A DNA stretch of 64,000 nt from Echinometra lucunter. Lineage: Eukaryota > Echinodermata > Echinoidea > Camarodonta > Echinometridae. A model generated the notes under the pieces. The model had not been told where the DNA came from and ran no database searches. It saw only the letters and a list, made by a program, of their open reading frames with translations. Positions 46,236 to 56,046 of this stretch are shown here, one piece after another (within the stretch, counting starts at the first letter, position 1; the number at the start of each line of letters is the position of its first letter). Both the position numbers and the translations under genes were made by a program. Where the stretch lies: contig CM057165.1 in NCBI GenBank assembly GCA_029962745.1, positions 2,634,340-2,698,339 of the forward strand. Direction: 5' to 3'.

Positions 46236-46277
46236 TTTGGATCCCTTAGTCTCGCCTTCACCTCCGGTGGGCGAGAC

Positions 46278-46660
46278 AAAAATGGATTAAACTCTTATTG
46301 CTTGTAAACACTGCAAAATTGCCAATTAATGAAAACCACTTAGCCACTTTCGTCCAGCGTGAGATATAGATCCATAATCATGGCATACGGAAATTCGTAA
46401 GCCCACCAGTACCACCAATTAGGTGAAATTTAAGAGACGCTCAGTGTTGGCCGCCATTTATATAATTTCATGTTTAGTGGCGGCTCCAGATGAAGAAGTG
46501 GCCGCCGCTCTTGAACGCCTCTTAAATTTCAATCCACCGGTGGCTCAAATGGGCTCCCATACGGAAATAAATTTGCCGTTTAAGAATGTCCTTTTATTTT
46601 CCCTTTAATTCATATCACCGGTCCTGTCACTTGAAAATTTTCATATTCTCACTTGCATCA
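46278..46660. other. Non-coding, matches 14,545-14,930
   Basis: A 61-residue open frame at 46,423-46,608 (MKFKRRSVLAAIY...) is disrupted in unit 1 by a one-base difference near its start. No evidence that it is a gene. Confidence 0.4.
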
Positions 46661-46663
46661 ACT

Positions 46664-46854
46664 GTCCAGGAATGCCTGCTCAAAGATGAGGATGACTAGG
46701 AAAGAAGATACGAAGTCCGCCAAGGCGATGTGGCATACGAAGATGTTCTATGTCTTCCTGCTAGCCATTGAGATGACCAGGGTGATGACGTTGAGGATGA
46801 CAGCGAGGCCGTGAAGGAGCAGGAGAACGGCGTAAAGGTGAGAAATTCAGACAT
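46664..46854 (-). pseudogene. GPCR exon-1 pseudogene, unit 2 copy
   Basis: The minus strand reads LHGLAVILNVITLVIS, SRKT-stop-NIFVCHIALADF, SSFLVILIFEQ. TM1 Asn (ILNV) and TM2 LAD are present. The TAG in KT-stop-N is shared with 14,933-15,122, and the MSEFLT start is out of frame with TM1. Confidence 0.75.
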
Positions 46855-47962
46855 GTTGAGCATGACACCAGTGACGATGACGATGATAAAGTTTTACAAC
46901 AATTATATCGTCATAACGACAATGCTGAGATTGTCAAATGCACTAATTAGAAAAAAGGAGCAAACCTGACAGCATGACAGCCCTGATGATGATTATCATG
47001 TTGATGATGCTGAAACTGATGGTGCCAATTTATTGAAATTTGTTTTAATGCGAACGCTGCATATTCTTATTTCACGCTATCCGACCATCGGTAACACAAC
47101 GACTGATTTTTTTTATATAATTCCAACGATGCTAGGTAACATCCATTTGTAAAGGAAGCATCGATTGTGAAACCTGGATCCTTTTAAAGAAAAAAATTAT
47201 CTTGATACTTCTTATTCACTCCCGACACTAAATATGATCAGATTAAAGCATGCTTGGAGTTTATCAGAGTTAATGTAATTGTGCAACTTATGTTGCCACT
47301 TTGTATTATAATAGCTAGTTCTTTTCCTCTACATAAGTTCGCTTATCCCCTTCATGATTAAAAACTTAAACTTTAACATTCATTCTTCATTTAGGTTTTC
47401 ACGGTATCATCGTTTAACCTTTTTGCAAAAATCTGAATCACATTGTTTGTCGCTAAAGCGATAATATCGTCTAAAGTTTCCTTCCGAAAGTATTTTCACT
47501 TTAATCACTTCCATTTCTTTCCCAACCTAAGTTTGAAAGGTCAGAGTTATGAAAAGGTTAGGCAAAATGTGAGATGAGGGATGAAGAATAAATATTCATT
47601 GCCACATGTCCGCCTACTTTCATTCTTAAGATCATGTCCTTATAGAATTGTCAATAAGCCATTGGACATCCTCGGCTGAAAAGATTTCAGATAAAGAAAA
47701 AACCACTAGCAATGCATCTGCATGGCATTAGTCGAAGGGTTATTTTTTTGTAATCATTAGAGCTATTGATGCATACTGTATCGTATTATTTAGCCTCTAT
47801 TCTTTCATTTTTGATCCTGTCTCTCCTTCTCCTTCTCCAAAAGAATATTTTGTTTCCCCTTCTTATTTCTAATCGTCACAATGCTACAAGAATCGATTGG
47901 AAAATGGCTTGGATATTGATTAAAAAATACTTTCATTTTCTCATAACTCCACCCCACTTTGT

Positions 47963-48003
<41 letters not shown>

Positions 48004-49208
48004 ACAAAATTATACCCCCACTTTTCAAAAAGGAAATATTTTAATCAATCAGTTGTTGAAACTTACGACGGTTATAGTAGTAAAATTTCTATATTTGAAA
48101 TGATATTAGAAATGCTATTAAAAAACAGAGATATTTATAGGATGAAAGAGTACATGTGTGGGTTTGGTTGCGGGTGTGTGTATGTGTGTGTGTGTGAGAG
48201 AGAGAGAGTACTCGTGTGTGAGTTCGTGCTCGAAATCTCGGCAAAAGATTTCAATTCCCCCCCCCCCACTCCTCGAAACGTATTTACACCGGTGGTTATC
48301 AGGGAAAATTATCCGCCATTTCAGTATACAGAATCAAGATAACTTCTTTACATAACAAACATATCAGCTCTATTCTGCATATCACCTTGTACAGTTGAAT
48401 TTTCTTGCTTGAATTTTGAAGAAAAAAAAAACATTAAAGAATTCATATTCTTTCCAATATACCACGGATAGAACTCTTTGAAAAGCCACTGAATATAAAT
48501 GATAATTAGATTTCTAATTTATTCCTAGATCTGAAAAAAAAACCAGATCATGGTTGATTAGGTGTCTTTGGCCGAATAAACTATCAACTCTACTGCGCAA
48601 AGAGTAATCAATCATAGGCCTATAGTTGTATAACTTCAAAAAATATAGGCATTAAAAGCTGACGACCTTTCTCATAAGCCGTAAATGGAACTTTATCAAA
48701 AATTCATGATGAAAAATGAGGCGACAAAGAATAATGGCAGATTTGCATGAATCCGCGCTGTCAGCATGAGGTTTTTTTGGTTTTTTTTTTAGATGACAAA
48801 TTGATCTGTTCTCCTGGATAAGAAGTAAAAGAGCCATTAAAAAGCATTATGGGGTCAACGCCTCTATATTATCCGTCAAAAGTAAGGTGCTGATTATGAT
48901 GATAAAAATAATAATAATGATAATAATACTAATAATATTGATAATAATAGTAATAATTTTGACAATAATAATAACAGATTTAAAAATGAAAATAATAGCA
49001 ATAATGATGAGAATAAAATCATCATGATAATTAGAATAACAATAATGATAATATTGGTGGAATAGAAAGAATTATGTTAATAATGAAACAGATTAATACT
49101 TCCTCTTTGTGTACCTCATATAACAAGTTATAAATACCTCTATCAAGATAGAGAGCCAGGACTTTATATAGCCTAGGAGATAAGCCTGTAGGACCGCGAT
49201 GATGACGA

Positions 49209-49246
<38 letters not shown>

Positions 49247-49566
49247 TTGATAATAATAATGATACTAATTGTAATTATGGTAAACGATTATAATGATAAT
49301 GAAAATATATCACAATAAGCTGTCAAGTGCATGCATATCATTTTACGCAACGCTATGCTCTTCAAAAAGAGGTTTAGAAATTCTTATCCTTGACTTCGCT
49401 CCGGAAATGCAATAAGTATTCATGAGTAATGAATGCAAGGTAACCTTCAGAGCGTTATAAAATCGATTTAGATTTTAAAAAGATAGATATTTTCCTAAAT
49501 TAGACTTTGGATAATTAAATCTGTTCTTGTAACCAAATCGGAAAAATAATCGCTACGAAATATTGG
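46855..49566. other. Non-coding end of unit 2
   Basis: No gene seen. (GA)n-(G)n at 47,963-48,000, a GT-rich run at 48,170-48,210, poly-C at 48,257-48,266, AAT-rich DNA 48,900-49,060, (GTA)n at 49,209-49,246. Colinear with 15,123-17,805. Confidence 0.55.
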
Positions 49567-50271
49567 AAATTCCACAATTAGTTTCCAGTCTCACTGCATT
49601 TAAAGCATAATGGAAGAAATTTGATTTTTAGTTTGTTTTATACCAAGTAGATCCACCAAGAAAAAAACACACCTTTCCGTCGATTCTCTGACCTTGAACA
49701 AAACTGCGATAGGAAAGAAATTGTGATAGAAAAGAAATAACCATCAAATAGTATAAAGGCACAGATCAATAATGACAGCACATAAGATTTCGTATGTATT
49801 TTCAAGGAGCCGGGAAGCAAAGCAAAGGAATGATTTCCATTCCATCTTTTGACGCCGTGCCCACTCCTACGCACGGACGCTCCCACGTGGCGCTCATAAG
49901 CACGTATAGTAACGAGTTTTTAGGGTCAGAATTTTCAACCAATCGCGAAGAGATGATTCCCATTGCCTTTTACCAGGGTCTATGGCATATTCCTATGTCT
50001 TTTCTGCCGAACCCTTACAAACATACACACAAGCGAGCACGCACAAACACACGCGCCCACACGCACACACTCAATATAAATGTATGTGTCTGTGTGTATA
50101 AAAACTGTAAAGATTACAGACTTTAAGGTAATGCATTTTTGGCAACTTTTTCACAATTTAGAGGTGTCGAAAATTTTCATCACTTTCGTACTCGTCACAT
50201 TTTGTTTCTATAATGAACTATAATTATGATTATGAACATCAGTCAGTGGACCTTCATTGTCATACACAGTC

Positions 50272-50358
<87 letters not shown>

Positions 50359-50520
50359 GATCAGGTAACATATACAACAGCTTTGGCAACTCTCATGGAA
50401 ATAAATGCATGTGAGACAATTCCCGGCGGAGACATTTTTTCAACCTTTGCAAAATTTCCAAAATGGTAGGACAGCTCTGGGGAACTTTGATTCATGCTAC
50501 GTTATTATTATCTCAATTGT
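49567..50520. other. Non-coding start of unit 3
   Basis: No gene seen. Long TA arrays at 50,275-50,355 with a short CA interruption. 50,356-50,517 matches 18,572-18,748. Confidence 0.5.
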
Positions 50521-50564
<44 letters not shown>

Positions 50565-50691
50565 ATTGTGATCAGTCTCGGTAATGTACGTTTGCGGTTC
50601 TTCGTCATATCATATGTGTGATCCGAAAAGGGGGGTTTACGAAGAGGGCCGTACGTTGCAAGACATTATGTACCACCAATTAAGACCAAGC

Positions 50692-50715
50692 TTTCGAGCA
50701 CCTGCCCTTCATCAG
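50692..50715 (-). ncRNA. Hammerhead-ribozyme-like core in Penelope 3' tail
   Basis: The minus strand reads CTGATGA, A, GGGC-AGGT-GCTC hairpin, GAAA. This is the catalytic core of hammerhead ribozymes, with stem II of four pairs. Such motifs are known in Penelope-like elements. Stems I and III and the cleavage triplet were not resolved by eye. Confidence 0.45.
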
Positions 50716-51008
50716 GATCTGGAATCAATAATAATAATAACGACAGTACAGTACAGTGCACATATGAAATGACAATAAATACATCAACAAAAAGAACATA
50801 AGTTATGAACGATAAACATATAGACGGCAGAAATATACAAAAATAAGGTAGAAACGGTAGAAATCAATCGTATTATACTAATCAATATACAAGAATATAC
50901 AAGAAATGGTCAATTACCTTCCCGATTTCAGTATGAGTATTTGAATTTATTGTGTGTTCCTAGTGTTCTAGTGTTTCTAGATGTGTCGTGGTGCTTTGTT
51001 TTGACTAT

Positions 51009-51870
51009 TTAGATGCCAGTGATGTTGATGTTTTCAACTGAGTGTCCCGAGAGGTTGAAGTGTATAGTGTATGGTAGAGTCTTGCTGTTTGGCTTGTTTT
51101 TGTTGTAGTTGGTAACTTCCGATCTAGTGTTATTTAGGCGTGTGTATAGCGTTGTCTCTGTTTTTCCTACGTATTGCATATTGCATTTAGTGCATGTGAG
51201 GAGGTATATTGCCCAGGATGATTTACAATTGATGTGATCGCGTATTTTGAACTTCTGTCCTGTGGAGGTGCTTGTGAACGTGGTTGTATCTTGAATGTGT
51301 TGATGAAGTGAGCATTTTTTGGCGTTGCATTTGTAGAATCCTAGCTGTGGCGAGGGATATGTCTCAGCTAGAGGGATGGTTGAGTTGTTGGCGTGGTTAT
51401 TGTTGCTGCTGGTGGTGTGGTCGTTGTTGTTTGCGTGATTGTTGTTGTTTGTTTCGATGTTCGGTGCTTTGGCGTTGACAAGTAGGTCGCGGAGTGATTT
51501 ACTGCCGCGGAATGATGTCATAGGAGCTCTAGGGAAGATGGTTTGTAGTGTATGGCATTGTTGGATAAGTTGATAGTTTATGTGGATGATTTTGGGTACT
51601 GCTGATGTGCCGGGTGTATATGTGATAGAGAAGTGCACGTTATTGGAAGCCTTCTTCTCCTTTTAGGTGAGGAGTTGGTCTCGGGGTATGTTGGTGGCTT
51701 TGTGTATTTGTCGACTGACCATGTTTGTGTTGTATTGACGATGTGTGAGATGTGCTTCTAGTTTGTTGAGATGGTAGGTTGCTCTGTCTTGATTCGAACA
51801 AATTCGTCTGATGCGGGTGGCTTGACTAAAAGGGATACTGCGGAAAGTGTGTTTGGGGTGGCAGGATGTG
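51009..51870 (-). pseudogene. Penelope-like GIY-YIG endonuclease region
   Basis: After the foldback insertion the frame resumes as [18 protein letters not shown], then RRICS. One TAA follows QLLT. Next comes a 209-residue frame: Asn-rich linker, CNAKKCSLHQH zinc-knuckle-like Cys/His, and AIYLLTCTKCNMQYVGKTE (the GIY-YIG core, here AIY...YVG), ending HFNLSGHS. It stops at ITGI, shorter than usual. Inactive. Confidence 0.8.
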
Positions 51871-51889
51871 GGTAGAAGGGTGCCAGGTA

Positions 51890-52060
51890 AAAATGTCAGA
51901 GGTAAAAATGTCAGAGGTAAAAATGTCAGAGGAAAAAATGTCAGAGGTAAAAATATCAGAGGTAAAAATGTCAGAGGTAAAAATGTCAGAGGAAAAAATG
52001 TCAGAGGTAAAAATGTCAGAGGAAAAAATGTCAGAGGTAAAAAATGTCAGAGGTAAGAAA
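51890..52060. repeat. 15-bp minisatellite, left arm of foldback 2
   Basis: Tandem GTCAGAGGTAAAAAT, with GTCAGAGGAAAAAAT variants. Ten of 15 positions equal the monomer of foldback element 1. Confidence 0.9.
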
Positions 52061-53186
52061 TTAATGTCTGAGGAATGTCAGATTTGGAAATGTTTAAGTG
52101 ACATGTTTCCCGGCATGTTTCAGGTACGAATATGGAATTATAGAAATTATGGAGAGTGCGATATATTCAAATATGTTCTGTAAACATACTGTGTCTACTT
52201 GAATGCCAATTATCCTGGCCATTTGGAAATAACGGTTATGGTGTTGGCGGGGTGAACGTTCTGGTAAGCGCGCATTGCCCTCGTTTTCACCGCGGGGACG
52301 GGCATTGTAAAAGCGATAGTGGGAAAAAAAATGGGTTGGTAGCTGACCACAAACTACATTCCACACGAGTGCGCGATTTTAATATGCACATTCCTCTTCA
52401 TAAGCTCCCCCTGCCCTACTCCAATCAAGTGTTATACACGTGAACGAATGCTTCAACATTATTGTCCTCAGAATAAAGGAAGAATATGAAGTAAGCAAGA
52501 TTTAATCGTTAATTCGATCTATTTCTCGACCTTTTGTTTTATTTCATCCGATACGCTGCGGAATTTACAACTTAAAAAAAAGATACTCAATTAGATAATT
52601 GTGTTAGCATATGCATTAACATCAAACGTGGATATCCCTTCTTAACTTCATCTACCATTCTAACATTCCACTTAAGATCGTAAATCCTTTAACTTATTTT
52701 CCCATTAATCTCACAAAGAAGTATCATCCCATGCTAGGTCTCTTACCCAAAAGGCGCGATTTACTTATCGCTTGTTGAAATTGTCACAAATATGTTTCAC
52801 AGTGCAATGCATGTCAAGCTGCCAAATCTTAAACACAGAGAGGGAACTGGGCATTCGTTTGCTGCTATATTTGGAGTCAGCTAAACAAGTTTTCGGAAGA
52901 TCAAAACACCGTTGGGCAATGCGCGCATACCAAGATGATCTCCCGGCCAAAACAAGATTGGTCTCAAATGGGGCAACATTATCAATTTCACATCAAATGA
53001 GTAAGACAGGAAGGCCATTCGAGTGACTGAACATACACACACTTTTACAGAGAGCAGTATTATTGTGATCACTCCATTTATACAGTATCAATTCTTTTTT
53101 AAATATCTAGTGCTCTTCCTAAATTCAAATTCAATATTCTTTTAGTACTTGTAACACGTTCACTTCAGCATTTTCAGAGCTGACAT
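52061..53186. other. Inner domain of foldback 2
   Basis: Single-copy-looking 1.1 kb between the arms. Open frames up to 95 residues at 52,156-52,443 and 84 at 52,772-53,026 show no recognised domain. It could be captured genomic DNA. Confidence 0.4.
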
Positions 53187-53537
53187 TTTTATCTCTGACA
53201 TTTTTTTCCCCTGACATTTTTACCTCCGACATTTTTACCTCTGACATTTTTACCTCTGACATTTTTTCCTCTGACATTTTCACCTCTGACATTTTTACCT
53301 CTGACATTTTCACCTCTGACATTTTTACCTCTGACATTTTCACCTCTGACATTTTTACCTCTGACATTTTTACCTCTGACATTTTTACCTCTGACATTTT
53401 TACCTCTGACATTTTTACCTCTGACATTTTTTCCTCTGACATTTTCACCTCTGACATTTTTACCTCTGACATTTTTACCTCTGACATTTTCACCTCTGAC
53501 ATTTTTACCTCTGACATTTTTACCTCTGACATTTTTA
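53187..53537. repeat. 15-bp minisatellite, right arm of foldback 2
   Basis: Tandem ACATTTTTACCTCTG, reverse complement of the left arm, about twice as long. Sporadic ACATTTTCACCTCTG units alternate in parts. Confidence 0.9.
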
Positions 53538-53546
53538 CACCGAACC

Positions 53547-53942
53547 GGGAGAAGATACGTGTGTTTATCTGTAGGTTTGTTGTACAGTTCTGTTTGGAGT
53601 GTTCCTTCTTTAAGTTGAAGTAGTGTGTCAAGGAAGCTGACTCCCGAGTTAGAGTAGTTGAAAGTGTATTTGATCGAGTGATGTTTTCTGTTGATTGTGT
53701 CTTGGAATTTTGAGAGGAGTCGGGGAGAGCCAGACCAAATGAACTGAATATCATCTGTGTAGCGTTTCCATGCTCCTGCGATGATAGTATGGTGCCTCGA
53801 GTTAAGTATGTCGTTCTCAAGCTCGCCCATGAAAATGTTGGCATAAGAAGGTGCGTCGGGTGTACCCATCGCAGTCCCTTCGATTTGTAAATAATGTTGA
53901 TTTTGGAACTGGAAGTTGTTAAGTGTAAGAACTAGTTCTAGA
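53547..53942 (-). pseudogene. Penelope-like reverse transcriptase fragment
   Basis: The frame reads NNFQFQNQHYLQIEGTAMGT, APSYANIFMGELE, WKRYTDDIQFIW (catalytic YxDD motif), GVSFLDTLLQL and NKPTDKHTYLLP. This order is typical of Penelope-type RT. The N-terminal half of the RT is missing (5' truncation at 53,942) and the frame is broken by the foldback insertion. Confidence 0.82.
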
Positions 53943-54005
53943 AGGTCTTAATTGTTGGTATATAATGTCTTGCAACGGCCCTCTTCGTAAACCCCCCTTT
54001 TCGGA

Positions 54006-54006
54006 T

Positions 54007-54087
<81 letters not shown>

Positions 54088-54097
54088 AAATACACTG

Positions 54098-54143
<46 letters not shown>
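54006..54143. repeat. CA/TA compound microsatellite
   Basis: (CA)n then (TA)n, a short ACACTGAAATACACTGAAA break, then (TA)n. Open frames here (YIYIYI) are artefacts. Confidence 0.9.
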
Positions 54144-54147
<4 letters not shown>

Positions 54148-54149
54148 TG

Positions 54150-54409
54150 AAATAAATGAAATTGGGAGAATAATAATTGCGTAGCTCCCTCAATGTTCCC
54201 CAGAGCTGTCATCCATTTTGAATCAAGGGTTGAGAAAATGCCTCCGCCGGGAATCGAACCCGGGTCACTGACTTAGAATGCCAATGCCTTACCACTAGAC
54301 CACAGAGGCGGGCCAGCAGCTGGGCGTGACCGAATCCAATTGGCCGACAGACAGATTTCCAACCCTTTTTGATCCTTTATTTTGTCAAAATAATTTGTCA
54401 AATTTCTTT

Positions 54410-54410
<1 letters not shown>
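54150..54410 (-). mobile_element. tRNA-Arg SINE-like element, unit 3 copy
   Basis: Complete block order, with TA arrays on both sides (the right-hand one 54,413-54,462). Confidence 0.65.
54240..54309 (-). tRNA. tRNA-Arg(UCU)-like, all stems pairable
   Basis: 70-nt cloverleaf. Anticodon stem TTGGC/GTCAG has one G-U pair; loop ATTCTAA. Otherwise equal to the module at 6,856-6,925. Confidence 0.5.
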
Positions 54411-54484
<74 letters not shown>

Positions 54485-54828
54485 GGGGGGGGATTATATC
54501 ATACATGCAAAATTGATAACTTATAACATCTTGAAATAAATAAACAATGAATATGTAAATCAATCTACGAGACATTTTATTTATATTTATGGCATTCTAA
54601 CGCAATATATTTAAATCCTGAACATCAACACGAAATTTCATACATAATGTTAATATTTTTCCCTTCTTTCCTTTGAATTTCACAATCTAATCGAAGATTT
54701 TCATCTATTTAGTTTCAAACTTTGCTTCAACAAAATTGTTCTACCAATATCTCCAGGTTTTCTTTGACCAAATATAGGTTTAGGATTGCCGTTAAAGCGT
54801 TAAGGGTTAGTTTTAGGATTAGAGTTAA

Positions 54829-55142
54829 GTCTGTGCGGCGTGAAATTCAGAGGGCGCTATTCAGAATTGCGACTACGCACGGACGGAGGTTTACCGTACC
54901 TCGTCTAGAGGGTGTGCATACACCAGAGGCGTACACACTTCCCCGTTTCCGAAAGTCAGAAGATCAGAAGAAGTTTTATTTGGTTCGTTCGGCAACTATA
55001 GTTTCTGAAGTTGTTCTCGCAGTGATTGTGAAAGTTCTTTTTAGGATTTTCGGCTACAGTAGTCTGTCTTTGTGATGTGGCGAGAAATAACCCCATCCGT
55101 AAATTCAGAATAGCGCCCTCTTAATGTCGTGCCGCACAGACT
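54829..55142. mobile_element. TTAA MITE, unit 3 copy
   Basis: Orthologue of 19,746-20,078. TTAA at 54,825-54,828 and 55,143-55,146; one base of the left end is lost. Confidence 0.75.
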
Positions 55143-55146
55143 TTAA

Positions 55147-56046
55147 GCTATGCATAGTGCTGGATTCAGGGTTAAAGTTAGGAGTTCGGTTAATGTGGTG
55201 AAATGATTTCGAACAATTAACATCAGAGCTTGTGTCCACTCCATCCCAGCCACTATTATTGGTTACTGGTTTCTTTTACCTGAGCTGCTCGGAAAGCATG
55301 CATTCTAGCGAGTAAGCAGCAAGAAGACCAACAATTTTAAGTCCTCTCCGAGGAACCTGCATGGTAATGAGGATAAATGTCTTATACCAAAGGCATCAAC
55401 TTTGTTTCGAACACGGATCACCGTATTACGAGACCAGTGCTCTATACCAACTGAGCTATTGCACCTCCCTTGGAACAGAAATGATCAGATGATGATATAA
55501 TTTTGTGCTCTCTAGACAATACTGTGTTTGATTCTGTGAACAAATTTAAGATCACGAAAGGATTTGTCAGTTTGGGAATAAACATTTTTATTTTTTTAAT
55601 GTGCTACATGATCAGACTAATGTCGTACTCTCTGTAAAATTCTAAATTTGTAAGGATAAATGCTTTTATTCTTTTACTCAGACATATACACTGTAAACAA
55701 ATATGCACCAATTTGAAACTCGAATTTTTTTTTTTTTTTTTTTTTACTGATACTGATGAAATCATGTCTGCACTTATACACGTATGAAACAATGCTTGCA
55801 AAGAGATCAATATCAACATACGATTAAATTCAGTAATATCCAAACAGACTAGAAAAGCAAATGCAAATTCCGTTTCATTTGCCAGCAATATTTTTTTCAA
55901 ACGCCTGAAATTCAAGAAATTAGATCATTTGGGAAACAAATAAGTTTTGGCCCTCCCTTTCTGACAATATTGGATCCAAAGTAACCTCTGTTCCTGGGTG
56001 AGTATCAAGTTCTCAAAACTTCGTAGAGTTTGGTCATGCAGTGCGC
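55147..56046. other. Non-coding, with tRNA-Thr-like relic
   Basis: Matches 20,083-20,960 to about 55,945. The tRNA-Thr(CGU)-like pseudogene is at 55,393-55,469 (minus) with the same defects as 20,330-20,408. Poly-T at 55,727-55,745. No gene seen. Confidence 0.5.
55393..55469 (-). tRNA. tRNA-Thr(CGU)-like pseudogene, unit 3 copy
   Basis: Anticodon loop CTCGTAA and A-box-like TAGCTCAGTTGG; T-stem mispaired as in unit 2. Confidence 0.45.

Larger units (their letters stand above)
44586..46277. mobile_element. 1.7-kb TIR element carrying a 157-bp satellite
   Basis: Ends GTCTCGCCCACCCGTGG and, inverted, GTCTCGCCCACCGGAGG. Unit 1 has an uninterrupted sequence at the matching place (ATTAAAACAAAATGG, about 14,538), so this inserted after the duplication. 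The left junction has about 20 extra bases (CAAGCCAATAGG...) before the TIR, so the exact end is uncertain. The interior is satellite (44,660-46,130) and (GGAC)n. No coding capacity. Confidence 0.75.
17806..49566. repeat. Tandem segmental unit 2 (GPCR gene B unit)
   Basis: Second copy of the tandem unit, aligned end to end with unit 1. It measures 31.8 kb here, but about 9.35 kb of that is the redundant contig overlap plus the 500-N gap (see 22,573-40,773). The remaining excess over unit 1 is largely accounted for by transposon insertions absent from unit 1. It contains GPCR gene B, the duplicate exon 2 and the second pseudo-exon. Confidence 0.85.
51879..53546. mobile_element. TU-like foldback transposon 2, inside Penelope element
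   Basis: Flanks GGTAGAAG (51,871-51,878) and GGGAGAAG (53,547-53,554) are an 8-bp target duplication with one change. Removing the insert restores the Penelope frame at [10 protein letters not shown]. Both ends start GGT (GGTGCCAGGTAAAAATG left; inverted GGTTCGGTGTAAAAATG right). The arms are arrays of GTCAGAGGTAAAAAT: about 11 units at 51,890-52,060 and about 23 units at 53,187-53,537. The 1.1-kb centre has no recognised gene. Confidence 0.82.
50560..54000 (-). mobile_element. Penelope-like retroelement, 5'-truncated, with insertion
   Basis: Minus-strand order: reverse-transcriptase C-terminal half (53,942-53,547), foldback insertion (53,546-51,879), linker and GIY-YIG endonuclease (51,870-51,009), 3' region (to about 50,600) with a hammerhead-like core. 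About 60 bp of the 3' tail recur inverted at the 5' end (53,943-54,005 versus 50,615-50,690). CA and TA microsatellites lie on both sides. Unit 2 has no such element between 19,028 and 19,045. Confidence 0.85.
49567..55945. repeat. Tandem segmental unit 3 (partial)
   Basis: Colinear with 17,806 to about 20,960 of unit 2 except for the Penelope-like element with its nested foldback element (about 50,560-54,000). Similarity fades just after 55,940. What follows is a more divergent GPCR gene (C), so the recent duplication ends here. Confidence 0.8.

Noticed and set aside
46423..46608. 61-residue ORF MKFKRRSVLAAIY...
   Set aside because: Not preserved in unit 1, no homology seen, lies in repeat-like DNA.
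51847..53869. KNVRG / MSEVK repeat proteins
   Set aside because: Same artefact in the second 15-bp array. Only the part beyond 53,547 is real (Penelope) coding sequence.
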